This document shows positions 57,758-64,000 of a stretch of 64,000 nt of DNA, in pieces. This DNA is from Saprospiraceae bacterium (GTDB taxonomy: Bacteria > Bacteroidota > Bacteroidia > Chitinophagales > Saprospiraceae). The stretch's first letter is position 1, and the number at the start of each line of letters is the position of its first letter. The position numbers were made by a program, and so were the translations under genes. Location: NCBI GenBank assembly GCA_016710585.1, contig JADJVN010000046.1, forward strand, positions 124,001 to 188,000, in the 5' to 3' direction. The notes under the pieces were generated by a model, which was not told where the DNA came from, searched no databases, and saw only the letters and a list, made by a program, of their open reading frames with translations.

Positions 57758-58681
57758 TTATTTAATGGTTAAGTCTCTGAATATGTCTTCAAGTTTTGTT
57801 TCAAAAGGAATTAGCTCCAATAAATCATAATTATTATCCACACAATGTCTATAAATATTTTTATTAGAAAACTCTCCAGGGTTACTAAGTATTTCAAAAT
57901 AATTTTCTTTGTCACGAATTCTATCTACCGAGTAAATTGATGGGATATTTCTCAGCGTTTCCATTATTCTGAATGAATCAGCACCTTCTATTTTGACTTG
58001 CAATATTTGCTTTCCAGTTGTTTGTTTTCGCAAAGTTTCTACAGTGCCATCTGCGACTAAGTTTCCTTTATTAATGATAAGAATTCGATCACAAGTTGCT
58101 TCCACTTCTGGAAGGATATGGGTACTTAATATTACAGTTTTTTCTTTACCCAAATGCTTTATTAATGCCCTTATTTCAACGATTTGATTTGGATCCAGAC
58201 CTGTAGTGGGTTCATCTAGTATTAGTATTTTTGGATCATGGATAATTGCTTGAGCAAGACCGACCCGCTGTCTATACCCTTTAGATAATTCACTGATTTT
58301 TTTATGCTTTTCAGGATCTAAACCACAGATTTTTATCATTTCTCTAGTTCTCTTAGCAATTGAACTTTTATCAAGTCCTTGTAACGTGGCGCAGAAATCT
58401 AAATAATCTGGAACTAGCATCTCATCATAAAGTGGATTATGTTCAGGCAAGTATCCAACGTTCCTCCTGATAGCTGGATCATTATTTTGCTTTCCTCCAA
58501 TCCAAATCTTGCCTTCATCTGGGTGAATAAATTGGGTTATCATTTTCATGGTGGTGGTTTTACCAGCTCCATTGGGCCCTAAAAGTCCTACTATCTCGCC
58601 GGAATTGACCTCAAAAGAAATGCCATTAACAGCTTTTTGACTGCCATAGGATTTGCTCAAATTTTCAATTTTAATATCCAT
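57758..58681 (-). CDS. gldA: Gliding motility ABC transporter ATP-binding protein GldA
   Basis: The 307-residue ATPase has Walker A GLLGPNGAGKTTTMKM (~33-48), signature LSKGYRQRVGLAQAI, Walker B ILILDEPTTGLDP and the switch histidine in STHILPE. A C-terminal extension of ~85 residues follows, as in GldA. It starts the gldA-gldF-gldG operon. Downstream gene identities make GldA more likely than a generic exporter ATPase. In Flavobacterium johnsoniae gldA lies apart from gldFG, whereas here all three are together. Confidence 0.9.
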   Translation of the reverse strand: MDIKIENLSKSYGSQKAVNGISFEVNSGEIVGLLGPNGAGKTTTMKMITQFIHPDEGKIWIGGKQNNDPAIRRNVGYLPEHNPLYDEMLVPDYLDFCATLQGLDKSSIAKRTREMIKICGLDPEKHKKISELSKGYRQRVGLAQAIIHDPKILILDEPTTGLDPNQIVEIRALIKHLGKEKTVILSTHILPEVEATCDRILIINKGNLVADGTVETLRKQTTGKQILQVKIEGADSFRIMETLRNIPSIYSVDRIRDKENYFEILSNPGEFSNKNIYRHCVDNNYDLLELIPFETKLEDIFRDLTIK

Positions 58682-58944
58682 ATTATATTGAATATAAATT
58701 AGTTAAATATGTTAGTAAATATTAATAACTTAAAATAACAAGATTATTTATACAATTATTAGCCTACAAAATTAAGCATGCTTGATTTATATATGTTTTA
58801 TTATATTTGTTAATTTTATTTTAATGTTGAAAGGTGTTTTTTTGTCTTTTTTAAAATGTAATGCGTATTGTATTTTAAATAGTGCATTGTATTGAACCAA
58901 ATCACATTATTTATTTTATACATACATACAAAATAATTATTATA

Positions 58945-58952
58945 TACCTTCG
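58945..58952 (+). promoter_or_regulatory. Possible -7 box (TACCTTCG) for fbp
   Basis: TACCTTCG is one base away from TAnnTTTG and lies 17 bp before the fbp ATG. The rest of the 287-bp divergent gap (58682-58968) is AT-rich and shows nothing else. Confidence 0.3.
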
Positions 58953-58968
58953 CTAATCAAAATTAATT

Positions 58969-59950
58969 ATGTCAAGAAGAATTACATTGGATGAATTTAT
59001 TAATGAAGAGGGCGAGAAACGTCAAGAATCAACTGGTGAATTTTCTGGTTTATTGCGACACATCGGTATCGCAGCTAAAATTATTAATAGAATTGTAAAT
59101 AAAGCTGGTTTAATGGACATCATTGGAGATGAAGGTGGTCAAAATTTTTCTGGCGATACAGTTCAAAAGTTAGATATATACACTAATGATCTTTTGATTG
59201 AATATTTGAGAAATTCTCATTTATGTGCTGGGGTAGCATCTGAAGAATTGGAAGATTTTATTTCCTTTCCAGTAAATCGAGCTAATACAAATAAATACAT
59301 CGTTGTAATGGATCCTTTAGATGGTTCTTCCAATATAGATGTGAATATTTCAGTAGGGACTATTTTTGGCATATATAAACGAAAGAGTATGCTCGGAAGC
59401 CCAGCAACAATGGAGGATTTTATGCAAAAAGGGACTGATCTATTGGCTTCTGGATACGTACTTTATGGGACATCAACAATGTTTATTTTTACAACAAGGG
59501 AACGGGGTAAATGGATTTACTTATGATCGAGGAATTGGAGAGTTTTGTTTAAGTCACCCCGATATGAAAATGCCTAATGGGGGAAGCTATTATTCAGTTA
59601 ACCAAGGTTACTATAAGCAATTTAGTAATGGTGTTCAACAGTTTATTGATAATTGTGCTACACGAAATAGAATGCTCCGTTATATTGGGTCAATGGTTGC
59701 AGATGTTCATCGTACGCTTTGCTTAGGTGGGATTTTTATGTATCCACAGACTACAAAAAATCCTGAAGGAAAATTGAGGATTTTGTATGAATGTAATCCA
59801 CTAAGTTTTTTGGTTGAACAAGCAGGTGGTTTAAGTATCACTGAGAAAAAAGAGAGGATTATGGAAATTCCAGTTAGCTCTCTACATCAGCGCACTAGTA
59901 TAATTATTGGTTCTAAAGCTCTTGTCGAAGAAATTTCTTCTTTTATTTAA
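58969..59950 (+). CDS. fbp: Fructose-1,6-bisphosphatase class I (one frameshift)
   Basis: Removing one A at 59496-59497 changes a dead end (TTRERGKW) into TTGNGVNGFTYDRGIGEF and joins two frames into a 326-residue class I fructose-1,6-bisphosphatase of normal length. The metal and substrate site VVMDPLDGSSNIDVNISVGTI is intact, as are RYIGSMVADVHRTLCLGGIFMYP and ILYECNPLSFLVEQAGGLS. It dephosphorylates fructose-1,6-bisphosphate in gluconeogenesis. A real knock-out of this housekeeping gene is unlikely, so a sequencing or assembly insertion is the favoured explanation. Its stop overlaps that of the convergent comEA-like gene by 4 bp. Confidence 0.9.
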
Positions 59951-60864
59951 TTTACTGCCAAGTATTTACTCATTTTATCAAGTTTAGCTTTGTCTAAACT
60001 CATTATAGATTTGAGTTGATTGATGTCCTCAATTGAGTCATGTTGATGAAGATATTTTTTTATGACTTTCGCTTCCTGCTTACTTATATATGGATGCTTA
60101 GATAGAATGCTATCTGATGCAGCGTTAATATTGATTTTATTTATCATACCATTGCATGTTAGTTTATCCTTTATATTATTAAAGGTACTGTCTTGCATCC
60201 CATAAACCTCTCTTAATTGATCAACACTAATATACCCTCCAAGTGAATTGCGGTATTTTACAATACGTGAAGCAAGTACATTTCCAATACCACTTAAAGC
60301 TTCAAAATCTTCTAATACTGCACTGTTTATTTCAATTGAATTTGCTTGAATTTCTTTTTTTGGATATTTAACTTTCACTACGTTTGTCTTGCTTGTTTCA
60401 TTGCTAGTTTTCGATTGGCCTTGCGATATTATGATTTTAATATATGGCTTTAACGCTTCAAACAATTCAGGATTGATGCCATATATTTTTGAAAATTTTT
60501 CAGCAGAGCTTATTCGTCCACCTTTTGAAATATAATTCGATAAATTCCTATATGCATACTCTGAGATACCCAGTTTTTTAGCTGAGACTGCATCTAAATT
60601 ATTAGGATCAAAGTCGAAATATGATTTCTTTATAATTTCTTTTGATTTAGCTTTAGGTCTCGGAGACTTTGCATATTCTATGTTAATTCTATTCCTTAAA
60701 TTTGAATTCTGATCTGTACTAGTAGTTGCTTCAGCATAATTGATTGTGACTATTTTATTGGATTTGTCAGAGTTTATCAAGTTTAATAATATTACAGATA
60801 CGATAACGCACCCCAGTGCAAATAAACCGTTTTTTTCCTTTTTAGAAATTGCGAATTGTTTCAT
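59947..60864 (-). CDS. ComEA-like helix-hairpin-helix DNA-binding protein
   Basis: The 305-residue protein has an N-terminal membrane helix (about 13-30), a charged linker and three helix-hairpin-helix repeats. The central one, FEALSGIGNVLASRIVKYRNSLGG with LREVYGMQDSTFNNIKDKL, is canonical. The outer ones (LGISEYAYRNLSNYISKGG; KHPYISKQEAKVIKKYLHQH) are less perfect. ComEA-type proteins bind incoming DNA in the periplasm during natural transformation. It lies 25 bp downstream of comEC on the same strand, which supports this role, although HhH proteins of this shape also exist without known competence function. Confidence 0.82.
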   Translation of the reverse strand: MKQFAISKKEKNGLFALGCVIVSVILLNLINSDKSNKIVTINYAEATTSTDQNSNLRNRINIEYAKSPRPKAKSKEIIKKSYFDFDPNNLDAVSAKKLGISEYAYRNLSNYISKGGRISSAEKFSKIYGINPELFEALKPYIKIIISQGQSKTSNETSKTNVVKVKYPKKEIQANSIEINSAVLEDFEALSGIGNVLASRIVKYRNSLGGYISVDQLREVYGMQDSTFNNIKDKLTCNGMINKININAASDSILSKHPYISKQEAKVIKKYLHQHDSIEDINQLKSIMSLDKAKLDKMSKYLAVN

Positions 60865-60889
60865 TTTTTATGTTTTTATTGATATAAAA

Positions 60890-62881
60890 TTATTGTATAT
60901 AGCTCATGCATGAATTATGTTCTACTTGATCTGAATTAGTATTGTTATTGTTTCTTAAACTAAAAATCTGGTGATTATTATCTATTAAGTAAATATTATT
61001 TTTAAGAATTAAATTCGAAGATTTAAAGTTTGACTTTGCAGCAAATATATGAAAGTATTCTTTGTCTGCAGTAATCATGCTTTTGTCTTTTGTGAAATGA
61101 TATAAAGCATCAATATTGTCTTTAAACGATAGATTCATTTTATCTAATAAAATATTGATATGAAGTTGTGGAGAATCTACATTGATATGCTGTATTATTC
61201 TAGCTTGAGTATAGTTTTTATAGTTTATTGCTGGTTCTACTATGTGATTTAATTGCTCACCAATACTTATTATATCTTTGCCGTTTCGAATGAAGATCAG
61301 ATCTTGGTTTTTTATATTAAAAAAAATTATCTCTTTCTCTCTCTTGCTTATTTCAGACCTTATTAGATTTGAAAACAAAAACAATACAGGGAATACAAAT
61401 ACGAAGACATAATTTAATTTCTTGTTTGAATAGATGATATAACTGATTAATAGTATAAATATGTAGATCAAAAAAATTTGTTCTTTAAATATATATATGT
61501 TCTCGATTATATAGAAAGGCAGCCCTTTAAGTATCTCAAATAAATACATACCAAAATCAATAAAAGCACAAATAGCAATTGAAAAATATTTAGTAAAAAA
61601 TATATTTGAAATTCCTAAAGCAAGAATCACCATTCCACCATACATTAATAGGGTAGACAATGGAACCCATATTAAATTTGCTATTAGGAAATAACTAGGG
61701 AATTGATGGAAATAGTATAAGGTTATCGGCATTGTTAGAATTTGGACAGCAAGAGTTATTGATACTAGTTCCCAAATTTTATTATTTATTTTAAAATCAC
61801 TTGAATACAATTTGAGCATAATTGGATTAAAAATAATAATACTCAATACGGCCAAGAAGGATAATTGAAATCCAATATCGAAAATAATGCATGGATTAAA
61901 TAGTATCATTAAGAAGCCTGCTGCAAATGTAATGTTAAAAACGTCATTATTCCTTCTTAGTAATTTGCCAATTTCGATAATACTAAACATGATTGCTGCT
62001 CGTAGCACAGCAGCACCTGCACCGGTTATGAAAGTAAATAACCAGATTACTAATAAAGTTAATGTAATTGATTTATTTTGATTTTTGACTTTTAGAATTT
62101 TACCTAGTATGAATAGTATACTGATATAAAGATAAGTGAGATGCATGCCAGATACTGCTAGTATATGACTCGTTCCTGTATTTTTGAATGCATCTACAAT
62201 CTCATTTGGTAATTCTTGTTTGATACCTAACAATATCCCATTCATTAAACTTTTGTGGATTAAAGTGGGAAAGTGATTTGATAGTATTTTGCTGCAATAA
62301 TCTCTGCATTTCTGAGCAGCAGCGATGAAGTTTGGAGTCCCAAGATTTAAATTACTAATGGAACTAACTTTAGAGTACAACAAGAATCTTATGTGTTGAT
62401 TTTCATAATATTCTCTAGGATCAAAGTTGTCATATTGACTTGCAGATTTGAACTCAACTAATTTGCCAGAACAGTTTATTCTATCTCCATTGTATAATTG
62501 ATCTATTAGAAAACTGTCTAGCTTACAGATTACTTTTATTTCTTGTCCATAATAATTTATTAACCCGAGAAGTTGGTCATGAGTTTTATACTTTTTAGTA
62601 TTTAGAATGGTGAGTTGAAATACTTCAATTTTATTGGATTTAATTTCCAATGGATAATGCTTGTTTTTTCTGTGGACCCAAGCTAACAATAGGAAAAGAA
62701 TTGAAAAATATAGACCATAATTTAGCAGTTTCTTAGCTGTTCCATTTAAATGAAAAGCAAAAATTATAAGACATGTAATTAAAGCAATAGCCCATGCTAA
62801 ATGATTGGAATATGCTATATATATGACTGCGAATAGCAAACTTAAGGGTATGAATGGTCTTATGGTGATTTGTTGTAACAT
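60890..62881 (-). CDS. comEC: ComEC/Rec2-family DNA uptake channel protein
   Basis: From the ATG at 62881 the protein has 663 residues with about ten or more membrane helices. An N-terminal soluble DUF4131-like domain (~100-180, with NGDRINCSGKLVEF) is followed by the Competence domain signature GTSHILAVSGMHLTYLYI and AAVLRAAIMFSIIEIGKLLRR. ComEC forms the inner-membrane channel for single-stranded DNA during transformation. The C-terminal metallo-beta-lactamase-like nuclease domain of some ComEC proteins is missing; about 170 unrelated residues end the protein. A TTG at 62908 is an alternative start. Confidence 0.9.
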   Translation of the reverse strand: MLQQITIRPFIPLSLLFAVIYIAYSNHLAWAIALITCLIIFAFHLNGTAKKLLNYGLYFSILFLLLAWVHRKNKHYPLEIKSNKIEVFQLTILNTKKYKTHDQLLGLINYYGQEIKVICKLDSFLIDQLYNGDRINCSGKLVEFKSASQYDNFDPREYYENQHIRFLLYSKVSSISNLNLGTPNFIAAAQKCRDYCSKILSNHFPTLIHKSLMNGILLGIKQELPNEIVDAFKNTGTSHILAVSGMHLTYLYISILFILGKILKVKNQNKSITLTLLVIWLFTFITGAGAAVLRAAIMFSIIEIGKLLRRNNDVFNITFAAGFLMILFNPCIIFDIGFQLSFLAVLSIIIFNPIMLKLYSSDFKINNKIWELVSITLAVQILTMPITLYYFHQFPSYFLIANLIWVPLSTLLMYGGMVILALGISNIFFTKYFSIAICAFIDFGMYLFEILKGLPFYIIENIYIFKEQIFLIYIFILLISYIIYSNKKLNYVFVFVFPVLFLFSNLIRSEISKREKEIIFFNIKNQDLIFIRNGKDIISIGEQLNHIVEPAINYKNYTQARIIQHINVDSPQLHINILLDKMNLSFKDNIDALYHFTKDKSMITADKEYFHIFAAKSNFKSSNLILKNNIYLIDNNHQIFSLRNNNNTNSDQVEHNSCMSYIQ

Positions 62882-62988
62882 AATTTTTAGAGAAACTATG
62901 TGTTTCAAATTGGAAAAATGTTACTAAAAAAATATTATTTTTTAATATTAGGTTATTTTGTTTTAATTTAGTGTCTAAAATTATTTGT

Positions 62989-63807
62989 ATGCGATCTTTA
63001 GCATTGATTTTATGGATACTTCTTGGTCTGGTTTATTTTGGAATTTGGTCTTGTAGTAAAGATGAGTGCTGTAAAGCTGCTAATATTTCTAATGCTGTTT
63101 TGGAAGAAAGTTCCAAATCGCAAGAGGTAAATTTAAAAAAGGAATTGCCTTATATAAGTTTTTATAAATCCTCAGATAGTGCGATTTTAAACTCCAGCTT
63201 AAATATTTATATTGATTCTATTAAAAGTGCTATTGCAAAGCAAGGTACTAAAATTGAAATTACAGGTCTCTATGCTTCAAATGAAAATAACATTTCTAAC
63301 TTTGAAAATTTAGGTATAGCAAGAGCAAATGCTGTAAAAATGATATTAGAAAAGTATATTGATCCAAATTTGATCCTATTAAAATCAAAGCTTCTTCCAG
63401 ATACGAATTTACTTAGTTCAGAACCATTTGTGTCCCATTCATTCTCATTAGTTTCACCCACAGTTGAAGAATTTGATCATAAGGCAATAATTCATCATCA
63501 TTCTAATTCAACACAATGGGATAAAGATCCTGAGCTCATGAATTATCTTAGTAAGTTGGTAAAACGACTTCAAAAAGGAGGTAAAATAGCTATGGTTGGA
63601 CACACAGATAATATTGGAAAAGAAGAATCTAATTATGCTTTAGGCTTGAACAGAGCAAAAGAGATAAAGCGATTTTTAGTAAATAAAGGAATAAAATCTT
63701 CACAAATCAATATTGATTCAAAAGGAGAATCAATGCCTGTGGACTCCAATGATACTGAAGAAGGAAGGTTTAATAACAGAAGAACCGAAATCGAATGTAT
63801 AAATTAA
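62989..63807 (+). CDS. OmpA-family lipoprotein with two OmpA-like domains
   Basis: From the ATG at 62989 (a GTG at 62971 is possible) the protein has 272 residues. It begins with a hydrophobic signal ending in YFGIWSCSKDECC, a plausible lipobox. A degenerate OmpA-like domain comes first (KIEITGLYASNENN...LGIARANAVKMILEKY). A canonical one follows (IAMVGHTDNIGKEESNYALGLNRAKEIKRFL, then INIDSKGESMPVDSN and NNRRTEIEC), which binds peptidoglycan. It probably links the outer membrane to the cell wall. The next gene overlaps its end by 13 bp. Confidence 0.88.
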   Translation: MRSLALILWILLGLVYFGIWSCSKDECCKAANISNAVLEESSKSQEVNLKKELPYISFYKSSDSAILNSSLNIYIDSIKSAIAKQGTKIEITGLYASNENNISNFENLGIARANAVKMILEKYIDPNLILLKSKLLPDTNLLSSEPFVSHSFSLVSPTVEEFDHKAIIHHHSNSTQWDKDPELMNYLSKLVKRLQKGGKIAMVGHTDNIGKEESNYALGLNRAKEIKRFLVNKGIKSSQINIDSKGESMPVDSNDTEEGRFNNRRTEIECIN

Positions 63808-64000
63808 AAATTAAGTTTATGTTACTGACACTTTCATTTTGTAATTTGGCTTGGTGGCAAATATTGCTTTCTTGGTTGTTACCATTTTTATTAGGTTGGT
63901 GGTTTTCTAGACTTTTAGCAGCAAGCTTTGGAAAGTCGAATGAAGTTAACCATGATCGGTGCAATGAAACGATTGCTAATTTGAGACATGAATTGGATGA
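63795..64000 (+). CDS. Membrane protein, N-terminal part (runs off the window)
   Basis: An open frame starts at the ATG at 63795 (alternative ATG at 63819), overlapping the OmpA-family gene by 13 bp, and stays open to the window end. It encodes a hydrophobic tryptophan-rich segment (LAWWQILLSWLLPFLLGWWF). A charged, probably coiled stretch (NEVNHDRCNETIANLRHEL) follows. The tight overlap implies co-transcription with the OmpA-family gene. The family is not recognisable from this fragment. Confidence 0.65.
   Translation, partial: MYKLKIKFMLLTLSFCNLAWWQILLSWLLPFLLGWWFSRLLAASFGKSNEVNHDRCNETIANLRHELD

Noticed and set aside
58700..58725. TAACTA-like half-site upstream of gldA on the minus strand
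   Set aside because: Only one arm matches and the distance to the gldA start is too short for the shared promoter geometry.
1..64000. CRISPR array, tRNA genes, prophage, restriction or toxin-antitoxin defence system
   Set aside because: I looked for short regular repeats, cloverleaf structures and typical defence or phage proteins and saw none in this window.

Overview
The window is AT-rich chromosomal DNA from a member of the Bacteroidota, probably a Saprospiria- or Chitinophagia-like gliding heterotroph. The evidence is: many large secreted proteins ending in type IX secretion (T9SS) type A sorting domains; a gldA-gldF-gldG gliding cluster; TAnnTTTG -7 promoter elements in place of E. coli-type promoters; and MqnD of the futalosine menaquinone route. 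I saw no tRNA, rRNA operon, CRISPR array, transposase, integrase or phage gene.

Layout. 1-338: start of an AsmA-like protein (minus). 511-2217: double-ATPase peptide transporter subunit. 2484-8157: a ~1,890-residue SdrD_B-repeat surface protein (two frameshifts). 8237-12754: acetyl-CoA synthetase, then a secreted N-formylglutamate-amidohydrolase-like protein and an ALDH8-like aldehyde dehydrogenase on the other strand. 13167-17676: ECF sigma factor, mnmG, GT2 glycosyltransferase, sugar-nucleotide SDR. 18077-20298: LuxR-type response regulator plus TPR histidine kinase. 20385-29520: three tandem copies of a ~3.2 kb unit, each a T9SS-sorted BNR/sortilin-like propeller gene with its own promoter. 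29523-32604: lipoprotein and a secreted C10 cysteine peptidase. 32784-44490: membrane protein and a ~3,576-residue HYR/P-domain/dockerin/cohesin surface protein. 44630-49274: hydrolase, GT4 glycosyltransferase and a minus-strand fdx-iscX-kdsC-ubiA-maf operon. 49413-52052: tandem CbbX/SpoVK-type AAA+ ATPase with a duplicated unrecognised N-terminal domain. 52291-55455: mqnD, an RluA-family pseudouridine synthase, SRP RNA, transaldolase, uridine phosphorylase. 55527-58681: gldA-gldF-gldG. 58969-64000: fbp, comEC-comEA, an OmpA-family lipoprotein and a partial membrane-protein gene.

The most interesting signal is regulatory. Four promoters (20385, 23608, 26790, 32714) share one exact geometry: a 16-bp dyad close to TAGCTATATATAACTA, directly followed by TTTT, exactly 19 bp, then TA(A/G)TTTTG. 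They drive the three propeller genes and the giant-adhesin operon. A fifth dyad (17880-17895) lies upstream of the adjacent two-component system. This suggests a cell-surface regulon that may be controlled by its neighbouring regulator.

A second theme is data quality. Eight genes carry eleven apparent frameshifts, several in homopolymers and one in fbp, a housekeeping gene. Most look like sequencing or assembly indels. Affected genes are given as full-length features with the break marked.
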